A DNA stretch of 64,000 nt from Candidatus Vagococcus giribetii (GCF_017316185.1 NZ_JAFLVX010000011.1:62001-126000); one strand, 5' to 3'. Positions 49,987 to 60,807 are shown, counted from the stretch's first letter. The notes: generated from the letters alone by a model not told the origin. Made by a program: numbers and translations.

Positions 49987-50832
49987 CTAAAATGGTAAAC
50001 TATCCAAATCGTAGTCCTCTTTCGGCTCTGGCATCTTTCCGACATCTTCATACATTTCTCGCCATTCTGGTGGAACAACTACATAATCTGGTTTAGCATT
50101 TGAAATATTGTTAGTAGTAATATATTCATCATTCCAACATTTTCCGTTGAACCAAGTTGAACCTTGTTTAATAAATTGTATATCTGTCTTTTGAAAATTA
50201 ATTTGTTTCTTGTATGCATTTATACCGTTTAAAATAGTTGAGTCCTCTACACCGTCTTTTATAGCTTTCTTGTAAGAGTTAAATGCTTTGTCCTTACCTT
50301 GCTTCCGTCCAGTTGGATATTGGTCCCAAAGCTCATCGAATCTATTTTTAAGACTGACTTTGGCAGCTTCCTTAGAAGGTGACTTATTATTATTTGTAGT
50401 CTCTGAAGAAGTCTCTGAGTAGTCTATGGTATTGGTTGGTTCATTTTGACCTTCTCCATTGGTGCAATTTGAACCACTCGTAAGGTCATTTTGACCCAAT
50501 CGTTGGCTCACCTCTTCTAAAAAGTCATAATTCACAGAATACCAGACTGTTTTATCGAATCCAGCTCTATTAAAATTGCCTTTCATTATCAATTCTTTTT
50601 TTGCCAATGATGTAATTGTCCTCTTAATCGTCGCTATACTCCAAAAGGGAAATTGCTTATTCCAATCCTCGTAGGTGTTATATATCCATTTTCTGTCATT
50701 AATTTTTTTAGCACTTTTACTATTAAGCCAATAATGTAACTGCTGTAGGAATATTGCTTCATTTAGTCCAATTTCTTTAGCAAGCTTCGGTAAAACTTGT
50801 ATTGGATAGTCATCTATAAGTAACTTACTCAT
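49987..50832 (-). CDS. Replication initiator with N-terminal winged helix and DnaD-like C-terminal domain
   Basis: In the 281-residue protein, residues 1-110 match phage initiator winged-helix domains (LAKEIGLNEAIFLQQLHYWL, FWSIATIKRTITSLAKKELI). A polar linker follows, then a DnaD/DnaB2-type C-terminus (FDELWDQYPTGRKQGKDKAFNSYKKAIKDG, GSTWFNGKCWNDEY). Together with the DnaC-like ATPase it forms the element's replication module. Confidence 0.82.
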   Translation of the reverse strand: MSKLLIDDYPIQVLPKLAKEIGLNEAIFLQQLHYWLNSKSAKKINDRKWIYNTYEDWNKQFPFWSIATIKRTITSLAKKELIMKGNFNRAGFDKTVWYSVNYDFLEEVSQRLGQNDLTSGSNCTNGEGQNEPTNTIDYSETSSETTNNNKSPSKEAAKVSLKNRFDELWDQYPTGRKQGKDKAFNSYKKAIKDGVEDSTILNGINAYKKQINFQKTDIQFIKQGSTWFNGKCWNDEYITTNNISNAKPDYVVVPPEWREMYEDVGKMPEPKEDYDLDSLPF

Positions 50833-50834
50833 AT

Positions 50835-51188
50835 TTAAACCTCCAACCTTTCTTGATAGGATAAGTTAATATTTTTATTCCAATCAATTAAATCAGCAGA
50901 TTCAACAATTTCAATTCGTTTGTTCAAATCAATAACTTGGTTTTTAATGCCATTTAAGCCTTGTGAGCGTTGTTCATTGGTTAATGGTATAAATATACCT
51001 CCCAGACCTCTGTTAGCTACAATCGGTATTTTATACTTGAATACAAGGCTGCTAATAACGCTTTGGACTTCTCTTAAATTAAGACTCGTTAACTGGCATA
51101 TATCGTTTAAAGTCACTTTCTTACCTGTTCCTCTTGGAATCATTGATAAAACAGACGATTCGATTACTGATAGTTCTTTTTTATTCAA
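50835..51188 (-). CDS. Winged-helix-like element protein
   Basis: The 117-residue protein starts at TTG 51188, with GGAGG eight bases upstream. An earlier ATG would overlap the upstream gene widely. It contains a predicted winged helix (KKVTLNDICQLTSLNLREVQSVISSLVFKYKIPIVANRGLGGIFIP), as in small phage replication accessory proteins. It lies directly before the initiator gene. Confidence 0.6.
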   Translation of the reverse strand: MNKKELSVIESSVLSMIPRGTGKKVTLNDICQLTSLNLREVQSVISSLVFKYKIPIVANRGLGGIFIPLTNEQRSQGLNGIKNQVIDLNKRIEIVESADLIDWNKNINLSYQERLEV

Positions 51189-51378
51189 TAGCAGCACCTC
51201 CATAAGTTGAGAGTTCAAAATTTGTACCAAGTACATGAATAGTTTTATTGTCATTTGTAATTAATTGAGCTGAATATAATTCATCAGACAATGGATAAGA
51301 AACACTTTTAAAGAATGATTTAAGCAAAGGAATAGTAACGTTATTATTATGAGTATCTTTAAACTTTAGTAATCTCAT
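51181..51378 (-). CDS. Small early element protein, unknown
   Basis: The 65-residue protein begins MRLLKFKDTHNNNVTIPLLKSFFKSVSYPLSDELYSAQL, predicted beta-rich. It overlaps the genes on both sides by a few bases, typical of an early phage operon. No family was recognised. Confidence 0.5.
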   Translation of the reverse strand: MRLLKFKDTHNNNVTIPLLKSFFKSVSYPLSDELYSAQLITNDNKTIHVLGTNFELSTYGGAAIE

Positions 51379-51596
51379 TAATTCCCTCCTATTGAAAAAT
51401 CAACCATTTCATCAGCATGTTTTTCAGCTAATAATTTTATTGAAGCTATTAATCCATTAATTTTATTGATATCTTCAACAGTAATATCAGAACTATTGAA
51501 TTGACAATAAATATACGTCTCTAAAGCCTTAATAGCATTACTCAATTGATTAGCATCTGCCGTTATTAAATCAACATCATTTTTCTTATTTTTCAT
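51378..51596 (-). CDS. Small early element protein, unknown
   Basis: The 72-residue helical protein contains ANQLSNAIKALETYIYCQFNSSDITVEDINKINGLIASIKLLAEKH. It overlaps both neighbours. No family was recognised. Confidence 0.5.
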   Translation of the reverse strand: MKNKKNDVDLITADANQLSNAIKALETYIYCQFNSSDITVEDINKINGLIASIKLLAEKHADEMVDFSIGGN

Positions 51597-51891
51597 CTTT
51601 TGTACCCCTTGAAGCTCTTATCATAGTTTTATCTTCCAACTCTTCAGCAACTTTAAAAATAAAATCATCAGCTTTATTCGTGATGATAACCATATCCTCT
51701 AAATCATTCTGAATAACCGATAACACTCCATCATTTTCTAAAGCTAAATAGAAAACCATAGCTTTTTCTTGAACACTTTTTTCTTTAGATAAAAGTGTTC
51801 TTAGTAAACTGAAATAACCCTTTTGAAGTTCTAGATTCCTAGATACTTGATTTAATTCTTTAGATAATTCTTTTATTTCTTCAACATTCAT
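51586..51891 (-). CDS. Small early element protein, unknown
   Basis: The 101-residue helical protein begins MNVEEIKELSKELNQVSRNLELQKGYFSLLRTLLSKEKSVQEKAMVFYLALENDGVLSVIQNDLEDM. It shares length and helical layout with small phage DUF1474-like proteins; this is a guess. It is the first gene after the double hairpin. Confidence 0.5.
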   Translation of the reverse strand: MNVEEIKELSKELNQVSRNLELQKGYFSLLRTLLSKEKSVQEKAMVFYLALENDGVLSVIQNDLEDMVIITNKADDFIFKVAEELEDKTMIRASRGTKDEK

Positions 51892-51927
51892 TCAAATTCC
51901 CCATTCTGTAGTATTTTGTGATAGAAT

Positions 51928-51992
51928 GAGGTAAATAGTCTGTACAAATTCTATTTACCTCAGCACGCTTAGAACGCCAATTCTAGTGTGCT
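51928..51992. repeat. Two adjacent hairpins, candidate origin or control region
   Basis: GAGGTAAATAG and CTATTTACCTC (51928-51938, 51951-51961) form a perfect 11-bp stem with GTCTGT in its loop. Directly beside it AGCACGCTTAGA and TCTAGTGTGCT (51962-51973, 51982-51992) form a second stem whose loop contains, on the minus strand, AATTGGCG. Both loop sequences echo the two repeat families at the element ends. Possible replication origin, binding-site cluster or RNA structure. Confidence 0.45.
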
Positions 51993-51996
51993 ATTT

Positions 51997-52275
51997 TTAT
52001 TCATATAAAAAATCCTGGACTCTTTCAATTCCTTCTACTTCTTTTTTGATAGCTTCTAACTCTTTAATAACTTCACCTAGTTTTTTACTTGTTGAATAAG
52101 CTTGAACATTACCCTTTTTATCAAGTAATACGCTTCCTTCATCCGTTACAATTTCTAGAATAGAAATTTGCCCTTTGATTAGTTCGTCCCATCTTGAATA
52201 GTAGTCATAAACTTTATTTTCTAAATCTCCAAATGTTGGATCTTTTTCTGTACCTAGATCAATCATTTTACTCAT
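51997..52275 (-). CDS. Small early element protein, unknown
   Basis: The 92-residue protein begins MSKMIDLGTEKDPTFGDLENKVYDYYSRWDEL and ends in a charged helix. It follows a small membrane-protein gene by one base. No family was recognised. Confidence 0.5.
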   Translation of the reverse strand: MSKMIDLGTEKDPTFGDLENKVYDYYSRWDELIKGQISILEIVTDEGSVLLDKKGNVQAYSTSKKLGEVIKELEAIKKEVEGIERVQDFLYE

Positions 52276-52276
52276 G

Positions 52277-52450
52277 TTAATTTCCTCTTTTCATATTATT
52301 TTGGTTAAAACTCACAATGTCATGATTGAATAACCATAATATTGATAATACGATTCCTATTGATATAGCAATCTTTAAACTTAATGCTGCTACTCCTAAA
52401 CCAATTAAATAAGTTGCTAATAAAACTGCTTGCCTACGACTTTTACACAC
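52277..52450 (-). CDS. Short membrane protein of the element
   Basis: A 57-residue frame starts at GTG 52450, seven bases after AGGAGG. It contains about two hydrophobic segments (VLLATYLIGLGVAALSLKIA, then SIGIVLSILWLF). The stop lies two bases before the next start. The ribosome site and packing support a real gene. Confidence 0.5.
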   Translation of the reverse strand: MCKSRRQAVLLATYLIGLGVAALSLKIAISIGIVLSILWLFNHDIVSFNQNNMKRGN

Positions 52451-52554
52451 TCGCTCACCTCCTTAAAAATTTAACCTACTAAATTTAACGACTTCATCAT
52501 TAATACATTGAAAACATTGTTAAAATACAATTTGTGACTACTTTGGGCTTTTAT

Positions 52555-52585
52555 GTCTGTTCAATCAGTCTGTATTGGCGTGGTG
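52555..52585. repeat. Internal ACAGAC/TATTGGCGTGGTG repeat cluster
   Basis: Two GTCTGT (inverse of ACAGAC; 52555 and 52568) lie next to TATTGGCGTGGTG (52573-52585), directly downstream of the Xis-like gene. The order mirrors that at the left end of the element, which suggests shared recognition by integrase, Xis or the replication initiator. Confidence 0.55.
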
Positions 52586-52590
52586 ATTCT

Positions 52591-52905
52591 TTAATTTTCT
52601 TCTTCATTTTCGAGCATCCAAGCTCTGACTTGATTCTTACTAAATACTGTTTTTCTTTCTGACAAAGAACGTCCTTTAGGTAAACCTTTGGCTAGTAACT
52701 CCTCAACATATCCATCAGAACAATCATTAAGGAATCTTCTTAGTTCTGCTTTGGAATACATGAGATCATTATCTAGTCCTGTATCTTTCCTAGCCTTTCG
52801 AATCGCATCAATAAGCACTGTAGTAACTTGGTTACCTATCTGACTTAATTGTTCATCAGATAGAACGTGTGATACTTCGATTTGTAGTTGCTCCATTTGT
52901 TTCAT
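52591..52905 (-). CDS. DUF771/excisionase-like HTH protein
   Basis: The 104-residue protein has an N-terminal helical region (QLQIEVSHVLSDEQLSQIGNQVTTVLIDAIRKAR) and a C-terminal HTH (MYSKAELRRFLNDCSDGYVEELLAKGLPKGRSLSERKTVFSKNQVRAWM), the layout of phage DUF771 proteins and Xis-like factors. It is second in the early operon, one position behind the Cro-like gene, where satellites encode AlpA/Xis-type proteins. It might direct excision. Confidence 0.65.
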   Translation of the reverse strand: MKQMEQLQIEVSHVLSDEQLSQIGNQVTTVLIDAIRKARKDTGLDNDLMYSKAELRRFLNDCSDGYVEELLAKGLPKGRSLSERKTVFSKNQVRAWMLENEEEN

Positions 52906-53124
52906 TTACTCACCTTTTTCTTCAATGTCAAAAATTTCTTCGAACTCAACACCTAATATCTCAGTTATTTTTTTTGATTTTGGTGAAGAAATTCCAGATC
53001 TTTTATTTAAAAAATTTGAAAATGATGCTTGATTCATGGGTATTAATTCTGAAAAATCTTTTTGACTGTAACCCTTAATAAGTAACGCTATTTTTAATTT
53101 ATTAGTTTTAGCGACAATCTTCAT
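52906..53124 (-). CDS. Cro-like HTH protein
   Basis: The 72-residue XRE-type protein (KLKIALLIKGYSQKDFSELIPMNQASFSNFLNKRSGISSPKSKKITEILG) is the first gene of the leftward operon. It is divergent from the larger repressor, with which it shares the operator region. It probably sets the lytic state of the element's switch. Confidence 0.8.
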   Translation of the reverse strand: MKIVAKTNKLKIALLIKGYSQKDFSELIPMNQASFSNFLNKRSGISSPKSKKITEILGVEFEEIFDIEEKGE

Positions 53125-53170
53125 TCTTTATCTCCTTTCCAACTTCTAAAATAAGAAGTTTATAATATAC

Positions 53171-53251
53171 ATGATATCTAATTTTAGATAAAAGTCAATA
53201 TATAATTTTAGATAAATATATTTTGATTATCAATCTAATATAAGATATAAT
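53171..53251. promoter_or_regulatory. Divergent promoters and operators of the repressor/Cro switch
   Basis: Rightward, TTGATT (53223-53228), a 17-base spacer and TATAAT (53246-53251) drive the repressor gene. Leftward, TTGACT (plus 53193-53198) and TATCAT (plus 53171-53176), 16 bases apart, drive the early operon. Operator TATCTAATTTTAGATA (53175-53190, 7-bp arms) fills the leftward spacer, and a one-mismatch copy lies at 53199-53214, 24 bases away. Confidence 0.75.
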
Positions 53252-53282
53252 TGTGTTGCTTAAACGAAAGGGTGTGAAATTT

Positions 53283-53864
53283 ATGAAAAAAGATTTAATA
53301 AAACTTGGAAAAACAATTAGAAATAATAGGGTACATAATGGATACTCTAGTGCTGAAATCGCTAGTGCCGCTGGTGTAGCCCAAAGTTATATTTCCGATT
53401 TAGAGAATGGGAAAAAGGTTAATCCGAGGATTGATGTTCTAAAAAAAATTGCGAATAAAATTGCTGATAATCAATATGAATGGCTCAGATTAGAAAATGA
53501 ACTTTTAACATTAGCAGGATATGAAGATTTTGCTATGGAGGAAAAAGAAAACGTTAAGACTTTAGAATCTTTTGTTTCTGAATTAACAAAAGATTTAGGA
53601 ACACCTCTTAAAAAAAATGAATTCATGAACTTTTATAAAGATGCTGAAGGAAAAGAATTTTCATATAGGTATCAATGTTACTCAAAAGAAGAATACTTTG
53701 ATATCCATAGAATCATTGCTAATAGATACCAAATGAATGTTGTAGATAAGAACGAACTAAAAGAAATAGGTTTCACTCCTATAAATTATCGAGGTAAAAA
53801 CTTATCTTCAGAAGACGTAAGAAAGATAATAAAAGTTTTAGATCTTTTTCTTGACGTCAATTAA
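53283..53864 (+). CDS. CI/Stl-like repressor of the element
   Basis: In the 193-residue protein an N-terminal HTH (IKLGKTIRNNRVHNGYSSAEIASAAGVAQSYISDLENGKKVNPRIDVL) is followed by an unrecognised C-terminal domain with no LexA-type Ser/Lys peptidase signature. The ATG at 53283 has AAAGGGTG upstream. Lack of a self-cleavage domain suggests induction by a helper-phage antirepressor, as for PICI Stl proteins, rather than by SOS cleavage. That is inference. Confidence 0.78.
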   Translation: MKKDLIKLGKTIRNNRVHNGYSSAEIASAAGVAQSYISDLENGKKVNPRIDVLKKIANKIADNQYEWLRLENELLTLAGYEDFAMEEKENVKTLESFVSELTKDLGTPLKKNEFMNFYKDAEGKEFSYRYQCYSKEEYFDIHRIIANRYQMNVVDKNELKEIGFTPINYRGKNLSSEDVRKIIKVLDLFLDVN

Positions 53865-53889
53865 AATAACTAAACAACCCTATTACCCC

Positions 53890-53903
53890 TATTGGCGTGG
53901 TGG
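53890..53903 (+). repeat. TATTGGCGTGGTGG repeat upstream of the integrase gene
   Basis: This is the third copy of the 13-bp motif, 16 bases before the integrase start and overlapping its likely expression signals. It may be an integrase or Xis site that also regulates int. Confidence 0.55.
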
Positions 53904-53919
53904 TAGATAGGAGAAAACA

Positions 53920-55062
53920 ATGACACAAATTAAACCATATAAAACAAAAGACAATTTAACACGTTACTTCTTTAACGTTTATGTAGGACGTAACCCAAAG
54001 ACTGGTAAGAATGTTTACCGTAAGCGACAAGGATTTAAAACTAAGAAGCAAGCTCAAATTGCTCTAGCTGATCTATTAAAAGATATAGAGGAAAATGGCT
54101 TGTTCAATGAAACTAAAGTCATGACGTTTAAAGATTTATATGATATGTGGTTAAAGCAACACCGTTTAAATGTAAAACCCTCTACCATAGCAACCAATAG
54201 GCGCTTTGTAGAAGGTCATGTACTGCCTCATTTAGGCGATATGAAATTAGATGATATAACTGTTGTCTACTGTCAGAAGCTTGTTAATGAGTGGTATGAG
54301 GAATATAAGCAATATCCATACTTTCGTAAGGTTACGGCTCAAATTATGAGGTATGGCGAAGCTATGGAGATTATGAAAAGTAATCCAATGGCTAAGACGA
54401 TTCTTCCACGTAAGAAGGAAGAGGAAAAGAAATTACAATATTACACCAAAGAAGAATTACAACACTTCTTTAAGTGCCTGGAACAATTTGGAAACTATAA
54501 ACAACTAGCTTTCTTTAGGGCGTTGGCCTTCACTGGATGTCGTAAGAGTGAGATATTATCTCTTCAATGGGAGGATATTGATTTATTCAATAAAACGGTG
54601 TCTATAGGTAAAACGCTAGCAATAGATGAAAACCTTCATATTATAATTCAAACACCTAAAACAAGCTCTAGTATACGAGAAATAAGCCTAGATGATGAAA
54701 CAATCAAGATACTGTCTAGGTGGCGTAGTATTCAACGTGAGGAATATTTTCAAATGGGATTTAACACAACAAGTGATAAGCAATTTGTATTTACCAATAA
54801 ACGAAATGAATTATATTACCCACAAGTTGTAAATGACTGGTTAAAATACTTAATAAAAAAGTATAAGCTCCCTAAAATCACACCTCACAACTTCAGGCAC
54901 ACACACGCAAGCTTATTATTACAAGCAGGCATACCTGTAAAAGAAGTGAGTGAACGACTAGGACACAAAGATATTAAGATTACTTTAGAAATTTATTCTC
55001 ATGTAATGCCTGAAGAAGCAGAAAAAACGGCTAGCAAGTTCGCTAACTTTGTTGGTTTTTAA
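53920..55062 (+). CDS. int: Tyrosine site-specific integrase
   Basis: The 380-residue tyrosine recombinase has an N-terminal AP2-like arm-binding domain (YFFNVYVGRNPKTGKNVYRKRQGFKTKKQAQIALADL), a core-binding SAM-like domain (~65-160) and a catalytic domain. Catalytic residues are Arg in TGCRKSEI (about 209), HNFRH (His323, Arg326), LGH (His349) and nucleophile Tyr359 in YSHV. It lies 350 bases from the attachment core in sufB, so it is presumably the enzyme that inserted the element. Confidence 0.95.
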   Translation: MTQIKPYKTKDNLTRYFFNVYVGRNPKTGKNVYRKRQGFKTKKQAQIALADLLKDIEENGLFNETKVMTFKDLYDMWLKQHRLNVKPSTIATNRRFVEGHVLPHLGDMKLDDITVVYCQKLVNEWYEEYKQYPYFRKVTAQIMRYGEAMEIMKSNPMAKTILPRKKEEEKKLQYYTKEELQHFFKCLEQFGNYKQLAFFRALAFTGCRKSEILSLQWEDIDLFNKTVSIGKTLAIDENLHIIIQTPKTSSSIREISLDDETIKILSRWRSIQREEYFQMGFNTTSDKQFVFTNKRNELYYPQVVNDWLKYLIKKYKLPKITPHNFRHTHASLLLQAGIPVKEVSERLGHKDIKITLEIYSHVMPEEAEKTASKFANFVGF

Positions 55063-55079
55063 AAAAGGAGGTTTATCCC

Positions 55080-55304
55080 ATGAGAAGAATTAAGAGATTA
55101 GCAAAAAAATTTTTTTGGCCATGGATATTTTTAGGTATATTCTGTACACTCGCCTCAACCATGCTAAATTATTTTTTCCCTGGAAGTTTTATAGATATCT
55201 TTATTGATAAAGCTATGTCGTATGTGTTCGCGCCTGTTATTACTGGTATCATCATTATAGGTTTAGGATTTATGGATGAATATGATAGAAAGCTAAAAGA
55301 ATAA
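55080..55304 (+). CDS. Small two-helix membrane protein downstream of the integrase
   Basis: The 74-residue protein has two transmembrane helices (about 13-33 and 48-65) and charged ends. AAGGAGG precedes the ATG, 17 bases after int, so it is probably co-transcribed with int while the element is dormant. Its function is unknown; superinfection exclusion is one possibility for membrane proteins at this position. Confidence 0.6.
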   Translation: MRRIKRLAKKFFWPWIFLGIFCTLASTMLNYFFPGSFIDIFIDKAMSYVFAPVITGIIIIGLGFMDEYDRKLKE

Positions 55305-55313
55305 CAACAATGC

Positions 55314-55331
55314 ACAGACCTTTTCACAGAC
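55314..55331. repeat. Right-end arm-type repeat
   Basis: ACAGACCTTTTCACAGAC differs in one base from 38252-38269 near the left end and has the same 12-base spacing of hexamers. Candidate integrase arm site. Confidence 0.6.
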
Positions 55332-55350
55332 CTCACCTATTTAAGACAAA

Positions 55351-55390
55351 ATAAAAAGGCTAGGAATGTTGTAATATAAACGTTCCTAGC
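55351..55390 (-). terminator. Element-borne terminator now ending the suf operon
   Basis: GCTAGGAA (55359-55366) pairs with TTCCTAGC (55383-55390), followed by T5 on the minus strand. It replaces the native suf terminator that was pushed 17 kb away and also blocks read-through into the element. Confidence 0.85.
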
Positions 55391-55403
55391 ACATCTTATT
55401 AAC

Positions 55404-56798
55404 TTATCCAACCGACCCTTCCATTTCATAACTAATCAATCGATTTAACTCAACTGCATACTCCATTGGAAGTTCTTTCGTAAATGGTTCAACAAATCCC
55501 ATAACAATCATCTCTGTTGCTTGTTCTTCGCTTAAACCACGACTCATCAAGTAGTATAACTGCTCTTCTGATATTTTTGATACTTTCGCTTCATGTTCTA
55601 ATGCCACATGGCTATTGTGAATTTCGTTAAACGGAATCGTATCACTCTTAGATAATTCATCCATAATAATCGTATCACATTCAATATGTGAGATTGAGCC
55701 AGCGCTGTTTTTGGCAAATGTCACTTGCCCACGGTAGTTAACTTCTCCACCGTCTTTAGCAATTGATTTGGACACAATTGAACTTGATGTGTTCGGTGCA
55801 TTATGAATCATTTTAGCCCCTGTGTCTTGGATTTGATTTGCTCCAGCAAAGGCTACTGATAACATAGTTCCACGAGCACCTTCACCGTCAAGGTAAACAC
55901 TTGGGTATTTCATCGTTGTTTTAGCTCCCAAGTTACCATCAATCCACTCAACTGTTGCGCCAGCTTCTGCTTTAGCACGTTTAGTCACTAAGTTATACAC
56001 GTTATCTGACCAGTTTTGGATGGTTGTGTAACGACAATAAGCATCTTTTAGAGTATAGATTTCAACGATGGCAGCATGCAAACTGTTACTTGAATACGTT
56101 GGTGCTGTACATCCCTCAACGTAATGCACACTTGCTCCTTCGTCGACAACGATTAAAGTTCTTTCAAATTGTCCTGTATTTTCTGCGTTAATACGGAAAT
56201 AAGTTTGTAGTGGCACGTCAACTCGTACACCTTTTGGTACGTAGATAAATGTTCCACCTGACCATACAGCAGAGTTTAAAGCTGCTAATTTGTTATCAGT
56301 TGGTGGGACTAATTTTGAGAAGTATTGTTTGAAAATGTCTGGGTATTCTTTCAGAGCTGTATCAGTATCTGTAAAGACAATCCCTAATTTTTCAAACTCT
56401 TCTTTCATGTTGTGGTAAACCACTTCTGATTCGTATTGAGCAGAGGCTCCAGCTAAGTATTTTCTTTCAGCTTCTGGAATACCGATACGCTCAAAGGTTT
56501 CTTTGATTTTATCTGGTACATCGTCCCAGTCACGAGCTGGTTTATCACTTGTTTTTTGGTAATATTTGATTTTATCAAAATCAATATCAGATAAATCTGG
56601 TCCCCATTTTTGCATTGGGAATTTGTTAAAGACTTCAAGAGATTTCAAGCGGAATTCTAGCATCCATTCTGGCTCTTGTTTTTGAGCAGAAATTTCTCGA
56701 ACAACCTCTTCTGTTAATCCTTCTCCGGTACTGAAGATGGGTTTCACATCGTCATGGAATCCAAATTTATATTCTTCTAACTGTGGTACTTCACTCAT
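55404..56798 (-). CDS. sufB: Fe-S cluster assembly scaffold protein SufB
   Basis: In the 464-residue protein, SufB with SufC and SufD forms the SufBC2D scaffold. The SufBD beta-helix core and C-terminal [25 protein letters not shown] are intact, and family blocks such as [23 protein letters not shown] are clear. It is last in sufCDSUB. Its final codons come from the integrated element but encode the same Gly-Ser-Val-Gly end as the displaced original. Confidence 0.95.
   Translation of the reverse strand: MSEVPQLEEYKFGFHDDVKPIFSTGEGLTEEVVREISAQKQEPEWMLEFRLKSLEVFNKFPMQKWGPDLSDIDFDKIKYYQKTSDKPARDWDDVPDKIKETFERIGIPEAERKYLAGASAQYESEVVYHNMKEEFEKLGIVFTDTDTALKEYPDIFKQYFSKLVPPTDNKLAALNSAVWSGGTFIYVPKGVRVDVPLQTYFRINAENTGQFERTLIVVDEGASVHYVEGCTAPTYSSNSLHAAIVEIYTLKDAYCRYTTIQNWSDNVYNLVTKRAKAEAGATVEWIDGNLGAKTTMKYPSVYLDGEGARGTMLSVAFAGANQIQDTGAKMIHNAPNTSSSIVSKSIAKDGGEVNYRGQVTFAKNSAGSISHIECDTIIMDELSKSDTIPFNEIHNSHVALEHEAKVSKISEEQLYYLMSRGLSEEQATEMIVMGFVEPFTKELPMEYAVELNRLISYEMEGSVG
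55414..55423. other. Right attachment core (attR) inside sufB
   Basis: GACCCTTCCA matches the left core. Beyond it, the element supplies TCGGTTGGATAAGTT (minus strand), encoding Ser-Val-Gly-stop with codons that differ from the displaced native TCAGTAGGATAAGTT. The SufB C-terminus is thus preserved. Confidence 0.8.
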
Positions 56799-56812
56799 CG
56801 TTTTTCCACTCC

Positions 56813-59793
<2,981 letters not shown>

Positions 59794-59813
59794 TTATCTT
59801 GTCTTCCTTTCCA

Positions 59814-60584
59814 TTATTCCTCTTCTTCAAATGTAATGCCTAATTCTTCACTGATACCTTTGTATCCTTCAGCTTCTAAGCGTTTAGCTAAATCTGCTCC
59901 ACCTGTTTTGACTACGCGACCATCCATCATGATATGCACGATATCTGGCACGATATAGTTAAGTAGACGTTGGTAGTGAGTAATAATTAATGAACCAAAT
60001 CCTTCACCACGCATGGCGTTAATTCCTTTTGATACTACTTGAAGCGCATCAATATCAAGTCCTGAGTCAATCTCATCTAAAATAGCAAATGTTGGTTCTA
60101 ACATTAATAATTGAAGGATTTCATTACGTTTTTTCTCTCCACCAGAGAAACCTTCATTTAAATAACGTTCTGCCATTTCTTCTGGCATATCTAAAAGTGC
60201 CATTTTTTCATCTAATTTATCTAAAAAGTCCATAACAGAAATTTTGTCATCTTCATCGCGTTTTGAGTTGATTGCAGCACGCATAAATTCAGCGTTTGTG
60301 ATTCCTGGGATTTCACTTGGGTATTGAACCGCTAAAAATAGCCCTGCACGAGCACGCTCGTCAACTTCCATCTCTAAAACATTTTCCCCATCTAAAAGGA
60401 TTTCTCCTTCTGTTACTTCATAGTTAGGATTTCCCATGATTGCTGCTGAAAGGGTTGATTTACCTGTTCCATTTGGTCCCATGATGGCATGAATTTCACC
60501 AGTTTTCATGGTTAGGTTAACACCTTTTAAAATTTGTTTGTCTTCAATCGACACATGTAGGTTTTTTATTTCTAAAACGGACAT
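59814..60584 (-). CDS. sufC: Fe-S cluster assembly ATPase SufC
   Basis: The 256-residue ABC-type ATPase has Walker A GPNGTGKST, signature GFSGGEKKRNEILQ and Walker B PTFAILDEIDSGLD. It powers conformational changes of SufBD. First gene of the operon; GGAGG-type ribosome site before the ATG. Confidence 0.96.
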   Translation of the reverse strand: MSVLEIKNLHVSIEDKQILKGVNLTMKTGEIHAIMGPNGTGKSTLSAAIMGNPNYEVTEGEILLDGENVLEMEVDERARAGLFLAVQYPSEIPGITNAEFMRAAINSKRDEDDKISVMDFLDKLDEKMALLDMPEEMAERYLNEGFSGGEKKRNEILQLLMLEPTFAILDEIDSGLDIDALQVVSKGINAMRGEGFGSLIITHYQRLLNYIVPDIVHIMMDGRVVKTGGADLAKRLEAEGYKGISEELGITFEEEE

Positions 60585-60631
60585 TTCTCTTCCTCCATTT
60601 GTTTGATAAAATTTTTGTAGCTCTGCTTATT

Positions 60632-60660
60632 ATTTTAGCTCAATTGAGAATGAACTTCAA
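60632..60660 (-). promoter_or_regulatory. Promoter of the sufCDSUB operon
   Basis: On the minus strand TTGAAG (plus 60655-60660) and TAAAAT (plus 60632-60637) are 17 bases apart, ~45 bases before sufC. An AATTGA-N9-TCAATT inverted repeat covers the -35 and could be a regulator site, though no regulator is identified. Confidence 0.6.
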
Positions 60661-60732
60661 TTAGTTTCCACAATCCCTTGAGAAAACAATAATAAGCATC
60701 GAGAAACTTTTCTCTTTATTTATAATAAGTGT

Positions 60733-60780
60733 AAAAAAGAAAAGAGTAAACCGTTTATCATTCAAACGGTTTACTCTTTT
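60733..60780 (-). terminator. Terminator after the surface-protein gene
   Basis: A 17-bp perfect stem (60740-60756 with 60764-60780, AAAAGAGTAAACCGTTT and complement) with a 7-base loop is followed by a T-rich tail on the minus strand. Confidence 0.95.
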
Positions 60781-60807
60781 TATTCTTTCACTAATTAAAT
60801 GCTCTAC

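Larger units (their letters stand above)
38134..55423. mobile_element. 17.3-kb phage-satellite (PICI-like) element integrated in the 3' end of sufB
   Basis: The element is bounded by a 10-bp direct repeat at the sufB 3' end. From the right it carries a tyrosine integrase, a small membrane protein and a CI-like repressor on the plus strand. Leftward then come Cro-like and Xis-like genes, a DnaD-like initiator, a DnaC-like ATPase, candidate late activators, a TerS-like HTH protein, a tape-measure protein, a tail protein and cargo. No large terminase, portal, capsid, protease, holin or endolysin is present. The divergent int/repressor against replication-packaging layout is that of Gram-positive PICIs. 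Alternatives are a deleted prophage or a novel satellite class. Confidence 0.75.
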
